Assembly (NCBI GenBank): GCA_041655755.1
Contig: JBBAEY010000112.1
Coordinates: 1 to 5,400, forward strand
From: JAAYFT01 sp041655755
Lineage (GTDB): Bacteria; Bacillota; Clostridia; Tissierellales; Tissierellaceae
Reading direction: 5' to 3'
Length of the DNA: 5,400 nt
The notes below the pieces were generated by a model. That model saw nothing but the letters and a program-made list of their open reading frames with translations, did no database searches and was not told the origin of the DNA. Shown here piece by piece: positions 1 to 5,400 of this stretch. The stretch's first letter is position 1. Each line of letters starts with the position of its first letter. A program made the position numbers and the translations under genes.

Positions 1-1974
1 TCCCACATCTCCGCACAGAAGTCTATCCATTGGTTTTTGCCCTTCCATATCCATTTTAATATCTTCTATGCTCCTAAGCTGACCCTCAGTTTCCTCATAG
101 GGAAATAGGTCCTCAAATTCCCTCTGCCATTGTCCGTCCTCGGAATAAGCAAAGCCCTTCCCATTTTCCCTCTTTGCATATAGTTCAAGCAATTCCAAAG
201 CCATATCCTCCACTGCCTTTTTGGCCCTTTCCTTGGTTCGAACCCAGTCTGCACTTGACAATTTATTGACCTTTGGTTTAATGCTATCGGAACCTATATA
301 CTTTTGAATTAAATTCATCTGATCTATAGGTACATATAACTTATCTGCACCCTTATATTTTATGGTCAAATAGTCCTTCTTTACACCCTGTATATTAAGC
401 TGTTCGATGCCTTCATATCTGCCTATACCGTGATTCTCGTGGACGATATAGTCGTCTACCTTTAGGTCCGAAAGGCTGATTACCCTTGCAGGATCCTTTT
501 TCTTCTGCTTAGACGACCTTTTCTTTCCTGCTCCAAATATTTCCTTGTCGCTGATTAGGAGAAATTTTAAATTGGGGTATTCGAATCCCCCAAAAATACT
601 CCCTGGAGTAATATACAACTGGGAGGATTTAATGTCTACAGCCCTATTTGTCATTAGATTGGCCTCAATACCCATAGATAGCAGGCTATCTTTCAATCTC
701 CTGCCCCTCTCCTCTGTGCCGGACAATATAACAATTTTGTAGCCCCTATATTTAAAGTGTTCCAGGTCATCCTTTAGGATTTCCATTTTATTGTGATAGG
801 ACTGCATTCCCTTTACTGAAAAATTAAGAACTGATCTGGGCTCAAAATCCCTATTAGAACTCAAGAGTGCACTGCTTGTAACACAGGTTTTCGCCTTGAG
901 ACCCCTTAAGATATGGCCATAGTCAAATCTAATCTCCTCGTGACTAGATAGGAGCTCCCCCACTTCATAGAGGTCAGCAAATTTTATTTTAAAATCCTCT
1001 TCTAGGCCCTTGACGCCTTCTTCAATCCTTCTAGGCTCATCTATGAAGACAAGGGCATCCTCTCTTAAAAAATCTAGGATAGAAGATATATAGTGGGGGG
1101 GGATATAGGGAACTACCATGTCCCTATTGGACAAAAACAAGCCCTCCCTTAGGTATTCTCCATACCTGCCAAACTTGTTTTCTATATTGTTTTTTTCTAT
1201 TATATTTCCCTTGGACCTAGACAGTGCCCTATTCATATCGGCCTCTAGGCTACTTGCAACTGCGTCCCTAAACTCGTCTAATATTAATATTTCCTTTACG
1301 GGAGATATAAAGACCCGGTCCAGAATCTCCCTTGATTTTTGATTTAAGACGTCGAAGGTCCTTATGGAATCCACTTCTACATCAAAAAATTCAATCCTAA
1401 ATGGATTAGGACTATGGGGAGGGAAAAAGTCTAAAATACCCCCTCTGATGCTAAATTGTCCCACTGCCTCTACCATGCTTACGCTTTCATAGCCATTTTC
1501 TACTAGGCAGACCCTTATGCTATCTAGGTCTATTTCCTCTCCTAGGGAGATAGACTTAGACTGGGCCTTAAAGACCTCCTTGGATATTAGCTTATCCAGT
1601 ATGGCCTCTATGGAAGAGATTACCAATAACCCTTCTCCCTCTGCCAGTCTTGATATAACTCCCAGCCTTTCATTTGAGCTTTCATTACTAAAGGCATCTA
1701 TGTCGTAAAATAGGATGTCTTTTTTTGGGAAAAGGACGCTGTCCACGTTACCAAGACCCTTTAAATCCTCGTAAATCTTCCTGCTTCTCATTTCATTGTA
1801 GCTAATTAAGAGAATTTGCCTGTTTGTATGAACTTTTAGGGCATGGAGAAAGTGACCTATACTTTCATCTGTGATACCATAGGTAGCTATGGGGTTTATT
1901 CCCTTCTCTATATCTGACTTCAGTTTCTTATATGTATCTAAATTATTCAAGGGATCTGCTATGAAATCCTGCAT
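1..1974 (-). CDS. mfd: Transcription-repair coupling factor Mfd, N-terminal 658 residues (gene continues beyond position 1)
   Basis: Mfd is a cytoplasmic ATP-driven translocase. It removes RNA polymerase stalled at DNA lesions and recruits UvrA to start nucleotide excision repair. The frame is open without a stop from the ATG at 1974 to the window edge, giving 658 of the roughly 1,150-1,180 residues usual for the family. The N-terminal third is the UvrB-like module: FSIRGGILDFFPP near residues 174-186, then RIEFF at 193-197 and VDSIRTFD at 201-208. FIDEP lies at 310-314 and MQSYH at 390-394. The CarD-like RNA-polymerase-interaction domain spans about 500-561 (VHENHGIGRY at 511-520, LYVPIDQM at 546-553). 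The helicase domain begins with FPYEETEGQ at 624-632. The last residues, LLCGDVG, are the first half of the Walker A motif, so its lysine lies outside the window. GAGGAG at 1983-1988 sits 8 nt before the ATG. The gene is last of the visible operon, 37 nt after pth. The identification is firm; intactness of the motor half is unknown. Confidence 0.97.
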   Translation of the reverse strand, partial: MQDFIADPLNNLDTYKKLKSDIEKGINPIATYGITDESIGHFLHALKVHTNRQILLISYNEMRSRKIYEDLKGLGNVDSVLFPKKDILFYDIDAFSNESSNERLGVISRLAEGEGLLVISSIEAILDKLISKEVFKAQSKSISLGEEIDLDSIRVCLVENGYESVSMVEAVGQFSIRGGILDFFPPHSPNPFRIEFFDVEVDSIRTFDVLNQKSREILDRVFISPVKEILILDEFRDAVASSLEADMNRALSRSKGNIIEKNNIENKFGRYGEYLREGLFLSNRDMVVPYIPPHYISSILDFLREDALVFIDEPRRIEEGVKGLEEDFKIKFADLYEVGELLSSHEEIRFDYGHILRGLKAKTCVTSSALLSSNRDFEPRSVLNFSVKGMQSYHNKMEILKDDLEHFKYRGYKIVILSGTEERGRRLKDSLLSMGIEANLMTNRAVDIKSSQLYITPGSIFGGFEYPNLKFLLISDKEIFGAGKKRSSKQKKKDPARVISLSDLKVDDYIVHENHGIGRYEGIEQLNIQGVKKDYLTIKYKGADKLYVPIDQMNLIQKYIGSDSIKPKVNKLSSADWVRTKERAKKAVEDMALELLELYAKRENGKGFAYSEDGQWQREFEDLFPYEETEGQLRSIEDIKMDMEGQKPMDRLLCGDVG

Positions 1975-2002
1975 AAGTCTCACTCCTCAATAAAAGACCC
2001 TA

Positions 2003-2024
2003 AGCCCAGGTTTATTCCTGGGCT
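2003..2024 (-). other. Stem-loop over the pth stop codon, between pth and mfd
   Basis: AGCCCAGG and CCTGGGCT form a perfect 8-bp, GC-rich inverted repeat around a 6-nt loop. In the mRNA the 5' arm is made of the last codons of pth (GCC CAG G), and the loop carries the TAA stop. The stem is followed by TTAGGGTCTTTTATT rather than an immediate run of T, so it is a poor match to a standard rho-independent terminator. The mfd ribosome binding site starts 14 nt further on. It may attenuate transcription into mfd, mark an RNA processing or stability site, or link pth termination to mfd translation. The structure is seen in the sequence; the role is inferred. Confidence 0.5.
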
Positions 2025-2593
2025 CCATTGGCTTTGATATTAAATTGGTTCATGGCATTATCTATGCCCTTTTCAATGATAGTCTCTACTGCCTCTGCCC
2101 CCGTCAATAGGGAGGCCTCTATTATTTCTTGCTCTTCTTTTCTAAACTTGCTCAATACAAAATCTGCCAGGTCCTCATAGTCGCCCTTCTTGCCTATGCC
2201 AATTTTCACCCTGGGAAAATCATCTCTCTGTAGCTGGTATATAATTGACTTCAAGCCATTGTGGGAGCCTGCACTTCCCTTTCTTCTTATCCTTACCGCT
2301 GCAAAATCAATATCTATGTCGTCTACTAGGATTATTAGATTTTCCATGTCTATCTTGTAGAAGTTGCAAATATCCCTGACTGCTAGTCCACTGTTATTCA
2401 TGTAGGTCTGGGGTTTAACCAAAAATACCCTTTCCCCACCTATGGATCCTTCCCCATATACCGATTTGAATTTAATCTTATTAATTTTTATATTATTCCT
2501 CTTTGCCAATATATCTATGGTATTAAATCCTATATTATGCCTGGTTTGGGCATAAGCCCTGCCTGGATTACCCAATCCTACAACTACAAACAA
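2012..2593 (-). CDS. pth: Peptidyl-tRNA hydrolase (Pth, bacterial type)
   Basis: This cytoplasmic enzyme hydrolyses the ester bond of peptidyl-tRNAs that drop off ribosomes and so frees tRNA for reuse; the B. subtilis orthologue is spoVC. The 193-residue length is normal. Family signatures are VGLGNPG at 5-11, RHNIGF at 18-23, KPQTYMNNSG at 60-69, DDIDID at 90-95 and GSHNGLKS at 108-115. By comparison with E. coli Pth, the active-site and substrate residues are Asn9, His19 (catalytic), Asn66, Asp91 and Asn111, and all are present. The start is TTG at 2593: it gives the expected N-terminus just before VVVGLGNPG, and an AGGGG lies 8 nt upstream. No in-frame ATG or GTG offers an alternative. The gene begins 15 nt after the prs stop, with no ctc/rplY gene between. 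All 11 arginines use AGG (7) or AGA (4). The C-terminal codons overlap a stem-loop. Confidence 0.96.
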   Translation of the reverse strand: MFVVVGLGNPGRAYAQTRHNIGFNTIDILAKRNNIKINKIKFKSVYGEGSIGGERVFLVKPQTYMNNSGLAVRDICNFYKIDMENLIILVDDIDIDFAAVRIRRKGSAGSHNGLKSIIYQLQRDDFPRVKIGIGKKGDYEDLADFVLSKFRKEEQEIIEASLLTGAEAVETIIEKGIDNAMNQFNIKANGAQE

Positions 2594-2601
2594 AAAATCA
2601 A

Positions 2602-2606
2602 CCCCT
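2602..2606 (-). promoter_or_regulatory. Ribosome binding site of pth (supports a TTG start)
   Basis: The transcribed strand reads AGGGG 8 nt before TTG at 2593. The match to the anti-Shine-Dalgarno sequence is only partial. Together with the TTG codon it suggests modest initiation, perhaps helped by ribosomes finishing prs 15 nt upstream. Confidence 0.6.
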
Positions 2607-2608
2607 AA

Positions 2609-3556
2609 TTACTCAAATAATTTGCTGACGGATTCGTTGTCGTGGATTCTCTTAATGGCCTCTGCAAATAAGGGGGCCACTGATACCACCTCAATCTTGT
2701 CAATTCTCTTTTCCTCTGGAAGAGGTATGGTGTCTGTAATGATAAATTTCTCAAGCTCGGAATTTTTAATCCTCTCTATGGCTGGACCAGATAAGACTCC
2801 GTGAGTAGCACAGCCATAGACCTTTTTAGCACCAAAGTTTTTCAGTACAGATGCAGCCTTTGTTATGGTGCCTGCAGTATCTATGATGTCGTCCACTAGG
2901 ATGACATCTTTTCCATCTATGTCCCCTATGACATTCATGACCTCTGAAACATTGGCCTTTGGCCTTCTCTTTTCTATGATGGCAATGGGTAGGTCTAGTA
3001 GATTTGCAAAGGATCTAGCCCTCGTTACCCCTCCCAAATCGGGAGATACTACTACTGTTTCCTGACCTACTATTTCCCTGAAGTATTCTGCCAAAATTGG
3101 AACTCCAGATAAATGGTCGACAGGTATGTCAAAATAACCCTGTATCTGTGCGGCATGGAGATCCATACTGATTACCCTGTCTGCACCAGCAGTAGTCAAT
3201 AGGTTTGCCACTAGCTTTGCTGTAATTGGCTCCCTGGCCTTGGTCTTCCTATCCTGCCTAGCATAGCCATAGTAGGGCAGTACAGCATTTACTCGTCCAG
3301 CAGAGGCTCTCTTCACTGCGTCAATCAATATTAAGGTTTCCATTAGATTGTCGTTTACTGGAGTATTAGTAGGCTGTACTATAAAGACATCCATTCCCCT
3401 GACGGTTTCACTGATATTTACGTTTATTTCCCCATCGCTAAATTTATTTACATCGCAAATCCCCAAGGGTTTGATTAGCTCCCTACATATTTTTTCAGCC
3501 AAGTCCCTATTGGCATTGCCCGAAAAGATTTTCATACCATCCATACATAAATTCAT
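2609..3556 (-). CDS. prs: Ribose-phosphate pyrophosphokinase (PRPP synthetase, class I)
   Basis: The enzyme transfers pyrophosphate from ATP to ribose 5-phosphate, making PRPP for purine, pyrimidine, NAD, histidine and tryptophan synthesis. It works as a cytoplasmic hexamer. The 315 residues match the usual class I length (about 315-317). Visible signatures are FSDGE at 39-43, QPTNTPVNDNLME at 61-73 and the flexible ATP loop YGYARQDRKTKAREP at 96-110. MDLHAAQIQGYFDIPVDHL at 131-149 contains metal- and nucleotide-binding His134. SPDLGG lies at 171-176, catalytic Lys196 and Arg198 are in EKRRPK, and the PRPP loop VDDIIDTAGT is at 221-230. The start is the ATG at 3556 because a full AGGAGG precedes it by 7 nt. 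Met5 and Met8 are internal alternatives without such a site; Met8 begins the conserved MKIFSGN. The gene follows glmU by 20 nt, so co-transcription is very likely. Confidence 0.98.
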   Translation of the reverse strand: MNLCMDGMKIFSGNANRDLAEKICRELIKPLGICDVNKFSDGEINVNISETVRGMDVFIVQPTNTPVNDNLMETLILIDAVKRASAGRVNAVLPYYGYARQDRKTKAREPITAKLVANLLTTAGADRVISMDLHAAQIQGYFDIPVDHLSGVPILAEYFREIVGQETVVVSPDLGGVTRARSFANLLDLPIAIIEKRRPKANVSEVMNVIGDIDGKDVILVDDIIDTAGTITKAASVLKNFGAKKVYGCATHGVLSGPAIERIKNSELEKFIITDTIPLPEEKRIDKIEVVSVAPLFAEAIKRIHDNESVSKLFE

Positions 3557-3563
3557 CTGTTTT

Positions 3564-3569
3564 CCTCCT
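3564..3569 (-). promoter_or_regulatory. Strong ribosome binding site of prs (fixes the upstream ATG)
   Basis: A perfect AGGAGG lies 7 nt before the ATG at 3556. It decides for the 315-residue product over starts at internal Met5 or Met8. It is the best ribosome binding site in the window, in keeping with a high demand for PRPP synthetase. Confidence 0.85.
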
Positions 3570-3576
3570 AAGTTCC

Positions 3577-4956
3577 TTATTTTTTTAAGCCTTTTCTCTC
3601 AACCCACTTGGGTATGTTCACCTGCCGAGCTCTGGCTATGGAGAGCTCTCCTTCCTTTACCTGCTTTGTAATGGTTGAGCCTGCGGCTACATAGGCCCAG
3701 GGCTCTAGCTCAACAGGCGCAATTAAATTTGAATTGCTGCCTATAAAGGCCTTGTCTCCAACGGTGGACCTGAACTTCTCCTTGCCATTGTAGTTGACGA
3801 ATACAACTGCACAGCCTATATTTACATTATATCCAATATCAGCATCACCTATATATGCTAGGTGATTGGCCTTGGTATTATCACCTATGTTTGAATTCTT
3901 CACCTCTACAAAGTTTCCTATACTGACATCTTTTCCTATCTTGGAATTTGGCCTCAGGTGGGCATAGGGTCCTATAGTCGTTCCCTGACCTACTGTACTA
4001 GCTTCAAGACAGGAAGACCTTATGGTAACCCTTGGCCCTATGATACTGTCCATTATCCTAGTATCTCCGCTGATTATGCAATCTTCCCCGATTTCTGTAT
4101 TGCCCTCGATTACTGCTCCCGGATAAATAGTAGTATCCCTTCCTATTTTGACCCCGTCTTCAATATAAGTACTATCCGGATTGACAATTGTGACTCCCTC
4201 GTCCATATGGAATTCATTTATCCTCCTTCTCATTATTTCCTCGCTAAATGCCAATTGGCTGCGGGAATTAACGCCGTGGATTTCAATAGGATCCTCAATT
4301 ATATAGGCTCCTAGCCTATAACCATCATTTTTCAGTATCTCTATTACATCTGTAAGGTAGTATTCCCCTTGTGCATTTGCATTGTCTATCTTGCCTAGGG
4401 CATACTTTAGGAGTCGACCCCTAAAGCAAAATATGCCGGAATTTATTTCCTTTATAGCCTTTTCCTCTGGGCTGGCATCCTTTTCTTCGACTATCTTTGA
4501 TATATCACCGCCTTGTTCCCTCACTATCCTACCATAGCCAGCGGTATCTTCCAAGATTGCCGTAAGGACTGTTGCATCAAGTCCATTGTCATTGTGATAT
4601 TTAAATAAATTCTCAATTGTACGGTCTCTTATGAGTGGTATATCCCCTGTAAGGATTAGGACTGTACTGTCATCTTCTATATACTCTACTGCCTGCATGA
4701 CTGCAAAGCCCGTTCCATAGGGCTCTTCCTCCCCTATGGGCTGGCTCTTAAATTTCACAGCCTTTCCCTTGAAATATTCCCTTACCTCTTCTCCATCTCG
4801 TCCAACTATCACGATGTTTTTTTCCACTTGGGCACCCTCGCTTGCCCTGATTACATATTCCAACATGGGCTTACCGCATACCGTATGTAGGACCTTGTTC
4901 TTTTTGGATTTCATTCTAGTCCCCTGGCCTGCCGCCAATATAATAGAAATATTCAT
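3577..4956 (-). CDS. glmU: Bifunctional GlmU: glucosamine-1-phosphate N-acetyltransferase / UDP-GlcNAc pyrophosphorylase
   Basis: GlmU performs the last two steps to UDP-N-acetylglucosamine, the precursor of peptidoglycan and other wall polymers: acetylation of glucosamine 1-phosphate with acetyl-CoA, then uridylylation with UTP. The 459-residue length is normal for the bifunctional enzyme. The N-terminal pyrophosphorylase domain (about 1-230) shows LAAGQGTRMKS at 7-17, Lys21, GTGFA at 81-85, GD at 104-105, YGRI at 141-144, IVEEKDA at 155-161, EINSG at 170-174 and GVN at 228-230. The left-handed beta-helix acetyltransferase domain (about 252-440) has hexapeptide repeats. Counterparts of E. 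coli catalytic and binding residues are Arg335, Lys353, His365, Tyr368, Asn379, Asn388, Ser407 and Ala425. The loop before GTGFA is longer than in E. coli and B. subtilis. A GAGGTG 6 nt upstream supports the ATG at 4956; an out-of-frame ATG at 4960 is too close to it. The gene probably has its own promoter. Confidence 0.98.
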   Translation of the reverse strand: MNISIILAAGQGTRMKSKKNKVLHTVCGKPMLEYVIRASEGAQVEKNIVIVGRDGEEVREYFKGKAVKFKSQPIGEEEPYGTGFAVMQAVEYIEDDSTVLILTGDIPLIRDRTIENLFKYHNDNGLDATVLTAILEDTAGYGRIVREQGGDISKIVEEKDASPEEKAIKEINSGIFCFRGRLLKYALGKIDNANAQGEYYLTDVIEILKNDGYRLGAYIIEDPIEIHGVNSRSQLAFSEEIMRRRINEFHMDEGVTIVNPDSTYIEDGVKIGRDTTIYPGAVIEGNTEIGEDCIISGDTRIMDSIIGPRVTIRSSCLEASTVGQGTTIGPYAHLRPNSKIGKDVSIGNFVEVKNSNIGDNTKANHLAYIGDADIGYNVNIGCAVVFVNYNGKEKFRSTVGDKAFIGSNSNLIAPVELEPWAYVAAGSTITKQVKEGELSIARARQVNIPKWVERKGLKK

Positions 4957-4962
4957 TCATTA

Positions 4963-4968
4963 CACCTC
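4963..4968 (-). promoter_or_regulatory. Ribosome binding site of glmU
   Basis: GAGGTG lies 6 nt before the glmU ATG at 4956 and only 2 nt before a second ATG at 4960. The latter opens a different frame that reaches a stop after 14 codons. The spacing therefore selects the 4956 start. Confidence 0.7.
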
Positions 4969-4992
4969 GTCTTTATTTGTCTTTCAAATAAT

Positions 4993-5020
4993 ATTTTATC
5001 TTATTTACAATATAAGTCCA
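4993..5020 (-). promoter_or_regulatory. Candidate sigma-A-type promoter for glmU-prs-pth-mfd
   Basis: On the minus strand TGGACT (5015-5020; four of six matches to TTGACA) is followed after 16 nt by TAAAAT (4993-4998; five of six matches to TATAAT). Shifting the -35 by one base gives GTGGAC with a 17-nt spacer. Transcription would begin near 4986, leaving a leader of about 30 nt before the glmU ATG. A promoter here is expected because a strong terminator separates spoVG from glmU. In such AT-rich DNA chance matches are common, so the exact boxes are uncertain. Confidence 0.5.
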
Positions 5021-5035
5021 CAGGGAAATGGGAAA

Positions 5036-5053
5036 TTTGTAAAATTTGACAAA
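5036..5053 (-). repeat. Small inverted repeat TTTGT-N8-ACAAA upstream of glmU
   Basis: Five-base inverted arms (5036-5040 and 5049-5053) flank 8 nt. They overlap two copies of AAATTTG (5033-5039 and 5042-5048) and adjoin a tandem pair of GGGAAAT (5023-5036). The group lies directly upstream of the candidate -35 box. It could be an operator or an AT-rich upstream element, but arms this short arise often by chance. Confidence 0.25.
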
Positions 5054-5060
5054 ATCATAA

Positions 5061-5091
5061 AGTAAAAAGGAGCCAATGGCTCCCTTTTACT
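5061..5091 (-). terminator. Rho-independent terminator of spoVG, overlapping its stop codon
   Basis: In the spoVG transcript AGTAAAAGGGAGCC pairs with GGCTCCTTTTTACT around a 3-nt ATT loop: 14 pairs with one G-U wobble. The GC-rich core GGAGCC/GGCTCC is followed at once by TTTTTACTTT, a classic intrinsic terminator. The spoVG TAA (5087-5089) lies inside the 5' arm. Read from the plus strand the core is followed by CTTTTACTCTG, so it may also work weakly in the other direction. It should uncouple spoVG from glmU at least partly. Confidence 0.85.
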
Positions 5092-5350
5092 CTGTTGCTA
5101 AGGATTTTTCATACTCTTCAAAAATTGCATCTTGAATTTTTTGCCTAGTCTCGGCATTAATAGGATGGGCTATGTCCCTAAACTCCCCATCTGCCATTTT
5201 TCTACTGGGCATGGCTACAAATAGCCCGTTTTGTCCCTCGATTATCTTGATATCGTGGACAACAAACTCATCGTCAAAGGTAACCGAGACAATGGCCTTC
5301 ATTTTTCCTTCATCTGAGATTTTTCTCAGCCTCACATCAGTAATTTTCAT
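5087..5350 (-). CDS. spoVG: SpoVG family regulator (septation / global nucleic-acid-binding protein)
   Basis: SpoVG proteins are small site-specific DNA- and RNA-binding regulators. In Bacillus SpoVG affects asymmetric septation and sporulation; in Staphylococcus, Listeria and Borrelia it affects virulence or metabolism. The 87-residue product carries the family hallmarks: MKITDVRLRK at 1-10, KMKAIVSVTFDDEFVVHDIK at 16-35, EGQNGLFVAMPSRK at 38-51, GEFRDIAHPIN at 55-65 and a charged C-terminal helix ending ATE. I chose the ATG at 5350 because it gives the canonical MKITDVR start with AGGGTGGTGA ending 8 nt upstream. A longer reading from GTG at 5365 would add five residues encoded by the ribosome binding site itself. 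B. subtilis SpoVG is 97 residues, the difference being in the variable tail. Its presence fits a Bacillota genome but does not prove that the organism sporulates, since non-spore-formers also keep it. Confidence 0.97.
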   Translation of the reverse strand: MKITDVRLRKISDEGKMKAIVSVTFDDEFVVHDIKIIEGQNGLFVAMPSRKMADGEFRDIAHPINAETRQKIQDAIFEEYEKSLATE

Positions 5351-5358
5351 TACTAAAT

Positions 5359-5368
5359 TCACCACCCT
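5359..5368 (-). promoter_or_regulatory. Ribosome binding site of spoVG (decides its start)
   Basis: AGGGTGGTGA ends 8 nt before the ATG at 5350 and matches much of the AGGAGGTGA consensus. Its two GTG triplets (5365 and 5362) are in frame with spoVG and could be mistaken for start codons. Confidence 0.75.
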
Positions 5369-5400
5369 TTATTTAAGTCAAAAAATAACTGAATATAAAT
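5369..5400 (-). promoter_or_regulatory. AT-rich spoVG upstream region with a possible -10 box
   Basis: The minus strand contains TATATT at 5392-5397, a one-mismatch -10 hexamer that would put the transcription start near 5385. Any -35 box would lie beyond the window, so neither the promoter nor its sigma factor (sigma-H in B. subtilis) can be judged. A TTGACT closer to the gene is too near the ribosome binding site to serve as a -35 for spoVG. Confidence 0.2.

Noticed and set aside
66..254. Minus-strand open frame of 62 codons overlapping mfd
   Set aside because: It is an out-of-frame shadow inside mfd, whose own frame is continuous and conserved here.
545..1708. Three plus-strand open frames of 63-74 codons opposite mfd (545-742, 1118-1342, 1517-1708)
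   Set aside because: Each is antisense to clear Mfd coding sequence and none shows a recognisable motif.
1..1974. Possible frameshift in mfd, since no complete open frame is bounded within the window
   Set aside because: Codon-by-codon reading from the ATG at 1974 to position 1 shows no stop and conserved motifs at both ends in one frame. The gene simply runs off the window.
3627..3648. Two GAGCTC palindromes 10 nt apart near the 3' end of glmU
   Set aside because: They encode the conserved tail (GELSIARARQ) and lie within the coding sequence, so chance and codon choice explain them.
3348..3671. Plus-strand open frame of 107 codons
   Set aside because: It lies antisense to the 5' end of prs and the 3' end of glmU, both firmly identified, and its product resembles no family I know.
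3958..4314. Plus-strand open frame of 118 codons
   Set aside because: It lies fully antisense to the glmU acetyltransferase domain and is a by-product of that gene's codon pattern.
4736..5065. Plus-strand open frame of 109 codons reaching into the spoVG-glmU gap
   Set aside because: Most of it is antisense to the start of glmU. The hydrophobic stretch comes from AT-rich intergenic DNA, and there is no convincing ribosome binding site or family match.
5351..5365. Longer SpoVG starting at GTG 5365
   Set aside because: The extra codons are the ribosome binding site and spacer; the family N-terminus MKITDVR begins at the ATG at 5350.

Overview
The window is a compact, AT-rich stretch of a Bacillota (Firmicutes) chromosome. 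All recognisable genes lie on the minus strand, so transcription runs from the high coordinates to the low ones. In that order they are spoVG, glmU, prs, pth and a 5'-partial mfd cut off by the window edge at position 1. This is the conserved spoVG-glmU-prs-pth-mfd neighbourhood of Bacilli and Clostridia. The ctc/rplY gene that sits between prs and pth in Bacillus subtilis is absent (15 nt gap), as is the small gene (yabK/fin) between pth and mfd (37 nt gap). SpoVG, heavy use of AGG/AGA arginine and ATA isoleucine codons, and the shape of the proteins point to an anaerobic clostridium-like organism, possibly of the Tissierellia type. That placement is inference, not proof.

Layout: 5351-5400 is the upstream leader of spoVG. 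The spoVG gene (5087-5350) ends in a strong rho-independent terminator (5061-5091) whose stem contains the spoVG stop codon. Next comes a roughly 100 bp AT-rich gap (4957-5060) with a candidate sigma-A-type promoter and a small inverted repeat. Then follow glmU (3577-4956), prs (2609-3556), pth (2012-2593) and mfd (1-1974) with gaps of only 20, 15 and 37 nt, as expected of one transcript. An 8-bp GC-rich hairpin covers the pth stop codon just before mfd. No stretch over 300 bp lacks a gene.

Functionally, glmU makes UDP-GlcNAc for the cell wall and prs makes PRPP for nucleotides, histidine and tryptophan. The pth gene recycles peptidyl-tRNA and mfd couples stalled transcription to DNA repair. 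SpoVG is a nucleic-acid-binding regulator. The region is housekeeping in character. I found no mobile element, CRISPR array, tRNA, rRNA or novel multi-gene system. The points worth a second look are local: a C8 run inside mfd, the stop-codon hairpins, an unusual nucleotide-binding loop in GlmU and the elements before glmU.
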